Below, one piece after another: positions 7,672-14,554 of a stretch of DNA of 16,686 bases (position 1 is the first letter of the stretch; every line of letters begins with the position of its first letter). Both the position numbers and the translations under genes were made by a program. The notes under the pieces were generated by a model. That model did no database searches. It was not told the origin of the DNA and worked only from the letters and a program-made list of their open reading frames with translations. This stretch comes from Pseudomonadota bacterium (GTDB lineage Bacteria > Pseudomonadota > Gammaproteobacteria > Arenicellales > Arenicellaceae), in contig JABJKL010000253.1 of NCBI GenBank assembly GCA_018660405.1, positions 1 through 16,686 on the forward strand, in the 5' to 3' direction.

Positions 7672-7838
7672 GAAACACTCTACACTCGTAAAATAACAAT
7701 TGCCAACAAATTTGCGTTAATACTGTTATTGGTGTGTATTATGTGGTAGCCAAATTCGCCCTAAACCAGTTTAAAAAACTCTATTATTGCGCGTGATACG
7801 GGCTTTCTTTTTACTTATTACAAATACGAGTTAGTTCA

Positions 7839-8525
7839 CTGCAAATAACCACTGAAATAGTCGATCTCGCATACCTCATTGGTAGCAGTGTTTGCCACCA
7901 ATTACCGACGCGCACCTTATCGATAGGCTCTGTACAGCTACCCCTGTGTGCTCGTTGCACCGGGCTGCATCTGGGACTTTGGGTCGGCGCCGCTTATGCG
8001 TTCTTTTATAAGCGGTCAAGTCTATTTAACCCAGGTTTATCCAACGTTGCTGCACGAATTTTTATCATAGGCTCGTTTCTATTGCTGGCAGCTGATGTGT
8101 TCACGCACCAATGGGGCTGGCAGAGCGGTTCAAACGAAATCAGACTTTTGACTGGTCTAATTGCAGGCTTTGCGATTGGCCTATTTATCGTGAGCACACT
8201 TCCAGCGGCAACAGACAACCAAAACACATTCAAGGTCATTGGAATAAGAGATATTGTTATTGGTTTGCTATTGGTATTACTCCTGTGGGGGTTAATACCA
8301 AATCTTCCTGCCGAATCATTGCTCGTCGTAGTTTTATTCGAAATGCTTTCCGTATTTATGGTTTATGCCTTCGTCTGGGGTGTATTGATCACCTATGGTT
8401 ATTACTTTATCGGTAAAAAAACACTTCGGCCCGCCATCTGGCTGGGGCTGGGCGGCGCCCTGTCAATTCTACAAATTGTTGTATTGAATGCGATGAAGCC
8501 TACGTATCAGATTATTTACACCTAA
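7839..8525 (+). CDS. DUF2085 membrane protein lacking a standard start codon
   Basis: The frame is open from 7797 (after TGA at 7794-7796) to TAA at 8525. It contains the DUF2085 signature: CHQLPTRTLSIGSVQLP from 7893, then LCARCTGLHLG. The pattern C-H-Q-x-P-x-R with C-A-R-C-T-G is characteristic of that membrane family of unknown function. About five hydrophobic segments follow. There is no ATG, GTG or TTG in frame until TTG at 8082, which would remove the whole signature. The coordinate given is a CTG with a GAG 8 bases upstream, my best guess; ATA at 7857 or ATT at 7878 are others. A lost start, a frameshift near 7830 or a sequencing error are equally possible, so it may be a pseudogene. 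Confidence 0.6.
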   Translation: MQITTEIVDLAYLIGSSVCHQLPTRTLSIGSVQLPLCARCTGLHLGLWVGAAYAFFYKRSSLFNPGLSNVAARIFIIGSFLLLAADVFTHQWGWQSGSNEIRLLTGLIAGFAIGLFIVSTLPAATDNQNTFKVIGIRDIVIGLLLVLLLWGLIPNLPAESLLVVVLFEMLSVFMVYAFVWGVLITYGYYFIGKKTLRPAIWLGLGGALSILQIVVLNAMKPTYQIIYT

Positions 8526-8599
8526 GAATATATACGCTGGCGCTTAATGTTGCAGACCGGATGATTTGACAACAAATGGGATCAGGAGTAGCGTGAATC

Positions 8600-8640
8600 G
8601 ACGCCCCGGTGGGTGGCTGCATATACTAGATCGGGGCATC
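8600..8640 (+). promoter_or_regulatory. GC-rich stem-loop upstream of the second Cys-rich lipoprotein
   Basis: GACGCCCCG (8600-8608) pairs with CGGGGCATC (8632-8640), one mismatch in nine, around a 23-nt loop. It lies 28 bases before the lipoprotein ATG. No T-run follows, so it is not a normal terminator. It may be a leader structure. The rest of 8526-8668 holds no gene I can see; a TTGACA at 8566 has no matching -10. Confidence 0.4.
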
Positions 8641-8668
8641 TAATATCAGCTACGGGGGAAATTTGGAA

Positions 8669-8929
8669 ATGAAAACTTCAATTATTAAGCCCATTCATAC
8701 CATTGGCACAGTTGCTCTACTCGGAATATTATTTCTAGCCTGTAATAGTGGCACTACATCCGGAGGTTCGGGTGATAACTGCCCTCCTCAAATCACCTGC
8801 TCCCAGGGGATTGCGATTATAAGTAATGCGCCGCCATTTCAGAGTTGCACTTGTGGCCAATACAACACAACCCTGATTAATACTATTGTATTTCCTAACG
8901 GAGATCCTGGACGGCAGTGCCAGTGTTAA
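8669..8929 (+). CDS. Small Cys-rich lipoprotein
   Basis: Unrecognised 86-aa predicted lipoprotein. It has a hydrophobic core VALLGILFLAC with lipidated cysteine at residue 25, then a Ser/Thr/Gly linker. The short domain has six cysteines at residues 38, 44, 60, 62, 84 and 86, including two CxC pairs; the last residue of the protein is a cysteine. The layout (lipobox, Gly-rich linker, Cys-rich tail) copies that of the lipoprotein at 7300-7608, though the sequences do not obviously align. The ATG at 8669 sits about 10 bases after a GGGGGA site. An in-frame TTG at 8663 is too close to that site. Function is unknown; disulfide formation, perhaps by the nearby DsbA-like protein, is inferred. Confidence 0.65.
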   Translation: MKTSIIKPIHTIGTVALLGILFLACNSGTTSGGSGDNCPPQITCSQGIAIISNAPPFQSCTCGQYNTTLINTIVFPNGDPGRQCQC

Positions 8930-8988
8930 TAAGCAGGAAAAACAATAAGCAATAATTGTTGCGCCTTTGTGCACACTAGAGGCGATGG

Positions 8989-9792
8989 ATGAGACTTCAC
9001 TTACGTATGGTCTACCAGATTGTCATTATTGCCGTTTTTCTTGCGGTTGCTTTATACCGAAGCGATCTGGTCATACAGGAATTCGATTTCGCCCGGCAAC
9101 GGATGGCGGGCGACTGGGATGAGCAGCTGCACACTATCTTCCTGTTCCTGCTCATGTTGTTGATATTGGTCATTGCCACCGCAGTAATTTCGCTCAAAAC
9201 AACCGTCATATTCGATCTGGCAGTCGTACTTACCGGCTTGGCTATAGGGTATATGGTTGAGGCTTGGGGGACTCGGTATGGATTGTGGTCTTACTATACA
9301 AACGAAAAGCCACCGTTATGGATCATACCCGTATGGCCTCTGGGTGCCCTACTCACTGACAGAGTGAACACTATCTGGGGAAATATATTTAGTAACCACT
9401 GTCACCGGGCTACAGTAACCAGGTGTTACTGGTTTGTCGCAATCTCCTTTTTAGCAATCATAGTTATATTCACCCTGCCCGCCAGTTCAAACCCAGCTAC
9501 CTATATCGGTATATTATTACTTGGCATAACTCTAACCTATCGGCCACAACCGGAAACCTATTTTCCCCTGTTGATAATCGCCGCTATTTTGGTGTTGCCC
9601 GCCGATTATTGGGGCACCGCCAGTGACTGCTGGCATTATTACAGCTACCCCACGAACAACATGCTTTCGATAGATACTGGTGTTGCATTTGGCATCGCCT
9701 TCGATGCTGTTGTGGTTCTGTCAATACTGCGTGTAAGCAAGAAAATTGAAACCAGACTCTGCAATGAATCTGGCAGATTGTCCTCGCGATAA
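8989..9792 (+). CDS. Multi-pass membrane protein with duplicated WGT-W-YY motif (first paralog)
   Basis: Unrecognised 267-aa inner-membrane protein with about seven hydrophobic segments. It contains two copies of the same motif: E91-A-WGT-RYGL-W-S-YY-T and D206-Y-WGT-ASDC-W-H-YY-S, about 115 residues apart, each just after a membrane segment. The first copy is followed by NEKPPLWIIPVWP. This implies an internal duplication. The next gene is a paralog with the same two motifs at similar spacing. Acidic and aromatic residues at a membrane face recall carotenoid-cyclase or hydratase-type membrane enzymes, but that is only a resemblance. The ATG at 8989 has AGAGG 6 bases upstream, a good ribosome site; an ATG at 8985 is out of frame. 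Confidence 0.75.
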   Translation: MRLHLRMVYQIVIIAVFLAVALYRSDLVIQEFDFARQRMAGDWDEQLHTIFLFLLMLLILVIATAVISLKTTVIFDLAVVLTGLAIGYMVEAWGTRYGLWSYYTNEKPPLWIIPVWPLGALLTDRVNTIWGNIFSNHCHRATVTRCYWFVAISFLAIIVIFTLPASSNPATYIGILLLGITLTYRPQPETYFPLLIIAAILVLPADYWGTASDCWHYYSYPTNNMLSIDTGVAFGIAFDAVVVLSILRVSKKIETRLCNESGRLSSR

Positions 9793-9810
9793 AAGATATG
9801 ACTAATCTTC

Positions 9811-9828
9811 AGGGTATTTCATAACCCT
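9811..9828. repeat. Small inverted repeat between the two WGT paralogs
   Basis: AGGGT (9811-9815) and ACCCT (9824-9828) form a 5-bp stem with an 8-nt loop, followed by ATAAAAAG. Too short and without a T-run for a confident terminator. It may be a weak intra-operon structure. Confidence 0.25.
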
Positions 9829-9856
9829 ATAAAAAGCCCAGCAACGGAAATTGGCG

Positions 9857-10591
9857 TTGAAATTGTATAAAACTAAAAATCGCAATTCCGTTTATTTATT
9901 GGGAGCAATCTTGCTGGTCATGGGGCTCGTTTACCTGCTGTGGCCCCAACACTTTACCGTTGATAATCTAGGCGACCCTCTAATGATCGGCATATGGATA
10001 TTCGTATTATCCATAGTCTTGATACGGACCGATCCAGCCGTTGATTTCAAGATAATGGCAGTTGCTGGCCTGGGCGGGTTTATCATTGAGTGGTGGGGAA
10101 CAAACACGGAAATTTGGTGGTATTTTACCAATGAAAGACCACCTTTTTTTATCATCCCCGCGTGGATGTTTGTCGGTATTGCGGTCCACCGTATGCGGGA
10201 CTTAATTATTCGCTTGGTACCAGAAAGGTTGGATAACCATTTTCTGTACTGGATTACGTTCTATGGATTCTGCATCTGGATGCTGTGGTTTGTGCGTGGC
10301 TATATCGGTTACCGCACGACCTGGTATACCATGACACATATGCTGCTAATACCATTATTTTTCCCGCGCCCGAGAGAAGATCTAACTCTTTTTTTGTGCG
10401 GCTCTTTACTCGGAGTTTTCATCGAGTACTGGGGCACCAGCCGAGAATGCTGGACCTATTACAGTCAGGAAATTCCACCGGCAGTGACCGTATTTGCCCA
10501 TGGATTTGCAGCTGTGTCTTTTACCCACAGTGTCAAGACGCTCGACTATGTGGCAAAATTTGTTCGCCGTACACAATTCTCTTTTCATTAG
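9857..10591 (+). CDS. Multi-pass membrane protein with duplicated WGT-W-YY motif (second paralog)
   Basis: About 244-aa inner-membrane protein with six to seven hydrophobic segments, paralogous to the preceding gene. The motif copies are E78-W-WGT-NTEI-W-W-YF-T followed by NERPPFFIIPAWM, and E190-Y-WGT-SREC-W-T-YY-S. Their spacing of 112 residues nearly equals that in the first paralog. No ATG is available before the first membrane helix, so the start must be TTG. I prefer 9857, which has GGA 8 bases upstream, over TTG 9851, which is too close. I cannot name the family. The rimO ATG follows 8 bases after the stop, so the two are probably co-transcribed and perhaps translationally coupled. Confidence 0.75.
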   Translation: MKLYKTKNRNSVYLLGAILLVMGLVYLLWPQHFTVDNLGDPLMIGIWIFVLSIVLIRTDPAVDFKIMAVAGLGGFIIEWWGTNTEIWWYFTNERPPFFIIPAWMFVGIAVHRMRDLIIRLVPERLDNHFLYWITFYGFCIWMLWFVRGYIGYRTTWYTMTHMLLIPLFFPRPREDLTLFLCGSLLGVFIEYWGTSRECWTYYSQEIPPAVTVFAHGFAAVSFTHSVKTLDYVAKFVRRTQFSFH

Positions 10592-10599
10592 CGCAATCA

Positions 10600-11922
10600 A
10601 TGAGCACCTCCCACAAAGTTGGTTTTATCAGCCTCGGCTGCCCAAAGGCCTTGGTCGATTCAGAACGAATTCTGACCCAGCTAAAATCTGATGGCTACGA
10701 GGTGGTGCCCACCTATGATCAAGCTGATTTAGTTATCGTTAATACCTGCGGTTTTATCGATGAAGCCAAAGCTGAATCATTGGATACGATTGGCGAAGCA
10801 CTCAATGAAAATGGCAAGGTCATCGTCACTGGCTGCATGGGCGCCAATGCGGGAGACATAACCGAACATCACCCCGATGTACTCAGCGTGACAGGCCCGC
10901 AAGCCTACGAAGAAGTTATGTCGGCGGTGCATGAACATTTCCCCAAACCGACCATTCACGCGCCATTTGATCCACTGGTTCCGCCGCAGGGTGTCAAACT
11001 AACGCCACGCCATTACGCGTATCTTAAGATTTCTGAAGGGTGTAACCACCACTGTAGCTTTTGTATTATTCCTTCGATGCGCGGTAGCCTGGTGAGTCGT
11101 CCAGCGGACTCCGTAATGGCAGAGGCAGAATGCCTGGTCAAATCCGGTGTGAAAGAACTGTTGGTGATATCGCAAGACACCAGCGCGTATGGTGTCGACG
11201 TAAAATACCGCACTACCTTTTGGAACGGCCGCCCGGTTAAAACCAGTATGATTGAACTCGCCAAGGCTCTGGGGTCTCTTGGCGTCTGGGTTCGCCTGCA
11301 CTATGTATACCCTTACCCCCATGTTGATGACGTTATTCCTTTGATGGCCGATAATATTATATTGCCGTATCTGGATATTCCATTCCAACACGGCAGCCCA
11401 AAAATTCTAAAGGCGATGAAGCGCCCGGGCCAAATTGAGAAAACGCTTGATAGAGTGCATGCCTGGCGCAAGCAATGCCCAGAACTGACCATAAGAAGTA
11501 CGTTTATCGTCGGGTTTCCCGGTGAAACCGATCAAGACTTTCAAATGCTATTGGATTTTCAACGCGAAGCACAGCTGGACCGCGTGGGATGTTTTCAGTA
11601 TTCCCCGGTTGATGGCGCAAGCGCTAACCAATTGGCAGATCATGTGCCCGACGAAATCAAGCGAGAACGACAGGCCCAATTCATGAAGGCTCAGGCTGAA
11701 ATCAGCACCCAACGTCTGGCAAGCAAGGTGGGGCAGACCATAGAAGTTCTAATCGATCAAATTGGTGATGAAGGCGCGATTGGTCGAAGTTGGGCCGATG
11801 CGCCCGAAATCGACGGCCGTGTATTACTCGAAGACGAATTCGATTATCAGGCTGGCGATTGTGTGCAGGCAGTCGTTGAAGAGGCGGACACGCATGACTT
11901 ATGGGCCAGTGTAGTGACCTGA
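10600..11922 (+). CDS. rimO: Ribosomal protein S12 (aspartate)-C3 methylthiotransferase RimO
   Basis: Radical-SAM enzyme that adds a methylthio group to a conserved aspartate of ribosomal protein S12. The 440 aa length equals the family norm. The N-terminal UPF0004 domain shows its three cluster cysteines: C14 (ISLGCPK), C50 (NTCGFID) and C79 (TGCMGA). The radical-SAM motif C148-NHH-C152-SF-C155 binds the second 4Fe-4S cluster. A TRAM domain closes the C-terminus (KVGQTIEVLIDQ onward). The open frame runs further upstream to 10285. The true start is the ATG at 10600, because the extension overlaps the membrane-protein gene and the family begins HKVGFISLGCPK. No Shine-Dalgarno is seen, in line with coupling to the upstream stop. 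Confidence 0.97.
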   Translation: MSTSHKVGFISLGCPKALVDSERILTQLKSDGYEVVPTYDQADLVIVNTCGFIDEAKAESLDTIGEALNENGKVIVTGCMGANAGDITEHHPDVLSVTGPQAYEEVMSAVHEHFPKPTIHAPFDPLVPPQGVKLTPRHYAYLKISEGCNHHCSFCIIPSMRGSLVSRPADSVMAEAECLVKSGVKELLVISQDTSAYGVDVKYRTTFWNGRPVKTSMIELAKALGSLGVWVRLHYVYPYPHVDDVIPLMADNIILPYLDIPFQHGSPKILKAMKRPGQIEKTLDRVHAWRKQCPELTIRSTFIVGFPGETDQDFQMLLDFQREAQLDRVGCFQYSPVDGASANQLADHVPDEIKRERQAQFMKAQAEISTQRLASKVGQTIEVLIDQIGDEGAIGRSWADAPEIDGRVLLEDEFDYQAGDCVQAVVEEADTHDLWASVVT

Positions 11923-11948
11923 TAGTTAATGCCTGACGCGTTCACAAG

Positions 11949-12302
11949 CTATTGCGAAACGTTTACAGGCGCTACCCCAAAATCAATCGCCCCGGACTGC
12001 ACATTCGTCGGCTCCTGATCAGCAGGCACTTCTTCAACGATATCGGCACCTCCTTCCTCACGCACCGCCAGCTCCGTATAAAATGAAGGGCAATTGAGAC
12101 TGTGCCACATCGTTTGAGACAATTCGCTGGTCTGCACGGTCGATAACAAATCATCACATTGCACTTTGCGCGCATTCAATATATTGGCAGTCGCCGCCAG
12201 CACTTCGTCAATTTGGCTGGTATCGTTCGGTGTTACTGATTGCGGTTGCGAATCACAAGCGGTGACCAGCATAACAAACATCAATATCGCAACACATTTC
12301 AT
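11949..12302 (-). CDS. Small lipoprotein downstream of msrA
   Basis: Unrecognised 117-aa predicted lipoprotein. A short signal peptide ends LVTAC with the lipidated cysteine at residue 16. The mature part is acidic, rich in Gln, Glu and Thr, and holds two further cysteines (near 49 and 71) that could form a disulfide. There is no other membrane span. The ATG at 12302 lies 3 bases after the stop of the msrA gene, so the two are surely co-transcribed. That suggests, but does not show, a link to oxidative protein damage in the envelope. Confidence 0.7.
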   Translation of the reverse strand: MKCVAILMFVMLVTACDSQPQSVTPNDTSQIDEVLAATANILNARKVQCDDLLSTVQTSELSQTMWHSLNCPSFYTELAVREEGGADIVEEVPADQEPTNVQSGAIDFGVAPVNVSQ

Positions 12303-12305
12303 TTA

Positions 12306-12941
12306 TTACGAACCCACATAGGCCACTCCCGTGCCGCCCAGACCGCAATACCCAGCCGGATTTTTAGCCAAATACTGTTGGTGATAATTTTCTGCATAGT
12401 AAAAAGGACCCGCTTGCTGTATTTCGGTTGTGATCTTGCCCAACCGCGCAGCACTTAGTTTACATTGATAATTACGCTGGCTTTCATTGGCTAAACTTTC
12501 TTGCTCATCCGTCGTAGTATAAATGCCAGAACGGTACTGTGTACCTACATCATTCCCCTGCTGCATACCCTGGGTCGGATTATGTGCCTGCCAAAATTCT
12601 ATTAACACACGAGTAAAACCAATTTTTTCAGGATTGTAGGCTACTAGTACAACTTCATTATGCCCGGTCTGCCCGCTACAAACTTCTTCGTAAGTCGGGT
12701 TGGGTGTCCACCCACCTGAATACCCAACTGCGGTAATCGCCACGCCGGGCAACTGCCAAAATATTTTCTCCGCACCCCAAAAGCACCCCAAGCCGAGCGA
12801 TACCCATTCCAATCTGCTGTTAAAGGGTGGATGCAATGACTCGCCATTGACAAAATGCGTTTGAGCTGTCGGAATTGGCTCTGGACGCCCAAGCAAAGCG
12901 TCTGCCTCAGCCACTATGGTCATCTTACTGCTGGAAAACAT
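12306..12941 (-). CDS. msrA: Peptide-methionine (S)-S-oxide reductase MsrA, cytoplasmic
   Basis: Repairs the S-epimer of methionine sulfoxide in proteins and free methionine. It is an E. coli-like long form of 211 aa with the extra N-terminal ~45 residues. The catalytic motif GCFWGAEK places nucleophile C53. SGGWTPNPTYEEVCSGQTGHNEVV is also diagnostic, though broken here into recognisable parts (YSGG, NPTYEEVCSG, TGHNE). The C-terminal GYCGLGGTGV carries resolving C199. The third cysteine found in E. coli MsrA, eight residues after the resolving one, is replaced by Ala-207, so regeneration may differ. A strong AGAGG site precedes the ATG. No signal peptide is present. A small lipoprotein gene follows in the operon. 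Confidence 0.95.
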   Translation of the reverse strand: MFSSSKMTIVAEADALLGRPEPIPTAQTHFVNGESLHPPFNSRLEWVSLGLGCFWGAEKIFWQLPGVAITAVGYSGGWTPNPTYEEVCSGQTGHNEVVLVAYNPEKIGFTRVLIEFWQAHNPTQGMQQGNDVGTQYRSGIYTTTDEQESLANESQRNYQCKLSAARLGKITTEIQQAGPFYYAENYHQQYLAKNPAGYCGLGGTGVAYVGS

Positions 12942-12968
12942 TCAGACCTCTTTTACAATTATTTCACT

Positions 12969-12989
12969 GATGTACTACTAGATGTACTA
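12969..12989. repeat. Tandem direct repeat upstream of msrA
   Basis: GATGTACTA occurs at 12969-12977 and again at 12981-12989, 12 bases apart from start to start, just upstream of the minus-strand msrA ribosome site. Roughly one helical turn apart, the copies could be regulator half-sites. Short enough to be chance. Confidence 0.3.
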
Positions 12990-13002
12990 TAAGCAAACTA
13001 AA

Positions 13003-13044
13003 GGCAATTACTATTACTAACTGCTAGCGCCAGTTACTATTGCC
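13003..13044. promoter_or_regulatory. Nested dyad in the msrA/SRPBCC divergent promoter region
   Basis: Outer arms GGCAAT (13003-13008) and ATTGCC (13039-13044) enclose inner arms AACTG (13019-13023) and CAGTT (13031-13035) around the loop CTAGCGC. The nested symmetry is centred in the 150-bp gap between divergent genes, as for a shared operator. No promoter boxes could be assigned with confidence. Confidence 0.35.
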
Positions 13045-13091
13045 GCAGCATTATCATCTGTCAACGACTCTGTTTTGCTACCTGTTTTACT

Positions 13092-13691
13092 ATGAAATTC
13101 ATTCGAATCGCACAACTGCTACTGATTCTGCCATTAATGTTAGTCGCGATTGGCTACAGCTTGCCTTCCAGCAGCGTGGCAGAAGGTGAAATAATCGTGA
13201 GTGCCGAACCAAAACAGATCTTTGAATTACTCAACAACCCCAACAATCATCCACTCTGGGCCCCTTGGGTATACAGCGCTGGAAATCAGGCCGGCTTAAG
13301 TTTTAAAACCGCTGGCGCTACTCAGGGCAAAGGCGCAAAACTCCTTTGGCAAAGCGATGGCAACGATGTTGGCAATGGCAGCACAGAGATCACCTCCAGC
13401 GTGCCCTATAAATTTCTCACTGGCGATATACGATCTAACGATCTATTGTCCACCGACCAATTATCAAATGACGGACCCTTTAATGAAGTACCCAGGATTT
13501 ATTATAAATTTACCGTTTACAACAACTTGAGCAACACCGAAGCGCAAGTCGTGTTTCAATACCAATCTTTCGAGCAAGGTCCATTGGGCCGACTCATTGC
13601 AACGGTGTTTGGCAACCCGATGAAACAAGATCTCGACGAATCACTAATTCGGTTAAAATCGATAGCAGAAGCCCGTTCAACAAACAATTAA
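13092..13691 (+). CDS. SRPBCC (START/polyketide-cyclase-like) family protein
   Basis: A 199-aa protein with an N-terminal hydrophobic span (residues 8-24) that anchors or exports it. The SRPBCC fold follows: VAEGEIIVSAEPKQIFELLNN is the first strand and helix, and HPLWAPWV is the typical W-x-P-W pattern after the helix. The final helix is near residues 165-195. SRPBCC domains bind hydrophobic ligands, but the ligand here is unknown. It is followed after 15 bases by the exported MsrA, so the pair is an operon. Divergent from the cytoplasmic msrA. No obvious ribosome site; the ATG at 13092 gives a good signal-anchor. Confidence 0.8.
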   Translation: MKFIRIAQLLLILPLMLVAIGYSLPSSSVAEGEIIVSAEPKQIFELLNNPNNHPLWAPWVYSAGNQAGLSFKTAGATQGKGAKLLWQSDGNDVGNGSTEITSSVPYKFLTGDIRSNDLLSTDQLSNDGPFNEVPRIYYKFTVYNNLSNTEAQVVFQYQSFEQGPLGRLIATVFGNPMKQDLDESLIRLKSIAEARSTNN

Positions 13692-13706
13692 ATTGCAGAG
13701 GCTATA

Positions 13707-14342
13707 ATGAGCAAGCTCCCAGAACATTCCACCAGAAACTATATTAATGCCACTGCGTTTGGCTTTACCGTATTCCTGGCGCTCGCTACAAATACCGTAA
13801 CCGCAGCAGAACCGGCTACCGCCGTATTTGCAGGTGGCTGTTTTTGGTGCACCGAATCCGATTTCGAAAAATTAAATGGCGTCATCAAAGCCGAATCGGG
13901 TTATACCGATGGTCATGTAAAAAACCCAACATACCGACAAGTGTCTGCAGGCGGCACAGGGCATACCGAAGCCGTGCAAGTCACTTACGATCCAGACATT
14001 GTTAGCTATCGCGAGCTGGTCGAATATTTCTGGCCCACCATTGACCCGACCCAGGCGGATGCTCAGTTTTGCGACCATGGCTCACAGTATCGCAGCGCGA
14101 TTTTCTACCAAACGGCTGAGGAAAAAGCGATCGTAGAAACCTCACTGGCCAAGCTGGAAACCACCAAGCCTTTTGCTGCGAGAATAGTCACTCAGTTAGC
14201 GCAACGCTCTGAATTCTATATGGCCGAGGACTATCATCAGGATTACTACAAAAAGAACCCGATTCGATACGGGTACTATCGTAACGGTTGTGGCCGGGAT
14301 CAGCAGCTAAAGGATTTGTGGGGCGATTTGACACATAAGTAG
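13707..14342 (+). CDS. msrA: Peptide-methionine (S)-S-oxide reductase MsrA, exported
   Basis: Second MsrA, unlike the first in layout. An N-terminal signal peptide of about 34 residues (hydrophobic core near 17-29, ending VTAAEP) sends it to the periplasm. The core starts with FAGGCFWCTESDFEKL: nucleophile C45 and a second cysteine C48 in a CxxC form. Family segments YTDGHVKNPTYRQVSAG, GTGHTEAV, and FCDHGSQYRSAIFY follow. A late cysteine C195 in YRNGCGRDQQL is a candidate resolving residue. The ATG at 13707 follows AGAGG by 5 bases. It is transcribed with the SRPBCC gene. It would repair oxidised methionines in envelope proteins; electron donor not apparent here. Confidence 0.94.
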   Translation: MSKLPEHSTRNYINATAFGFTVFLALATNTVTAAEPATAVFAGGCFWCTESDFEKLNGVIKAESGYTDGHVKNPTYRQVSAGGTGHTEAVQVTYDPDIVSYRELVEYFWPTIDPTQADAQFCDHGSQYRSAIFYQTAEEKAIVETSLAKLETTKPFAARIVTQLAQRSEFYMAEDYHQDYYKKNPIRYGYYRNGCGRDQQLKDLWGDLTHK

Positions 14343-14444
14343 GCCAGTTTTCTACGACCACGTGCTCACAATAAGCAAGCAGCCCTACATGACCGCTATA
14401 TACTCAGGCTGTGTGAAAACTCAGATTTCAGTTGCTTCATTTTT

Positions 14445-14513
14445 AACACCCTCTTCTCTATAGTTAGAGATTAGGTGTTGCGTCGACCGATTGAAATCGC
14501 AGCAATTAGCTGC
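14445..14513. repeat. Cluster of three adjacent palindromes
   Basis: First, AACACC (14445-14450) pairs with GGTGTT (14474-14479), with a nested TCTCTA-TAGT-TAGAGA hairpin at 14455-14470. Second, CGATT-GA-AATCG lies at 14488-14499. Third, GCAGC-AATTA-GCTGC lies at 14499-14513. All are perfect in their arms. There is no T-run, so the first is not a classical terminator for the upstream msrA. The segment could be a small mobile repeat or REP-like element. The rest of 14343-14554 shows no gene; it includes a GGCTGTGTGAAAACTC stretch that recalls insertion-sequence ends. Confidence 0.45.
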
Positions 14514-14554
14514 CGTTTAATATAAAAGTCTCGGCGTATTTTAGGGGATAAGAA

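Noticed and set aside
8082..8525. DUF2085 gene starting at TTG 8082
   Set aside because: The open frame upstream encodes the family signature, so the real protein must begin earlier or be broken.
10285..10599. A possible N-terminal extension of rimO of about 105 residues
   Set aside because: It overlaps the membrane-protein gene in another frame, looks like random sequence, and the family starts at HKVGFISLGCPK just after the ATG at 10600.
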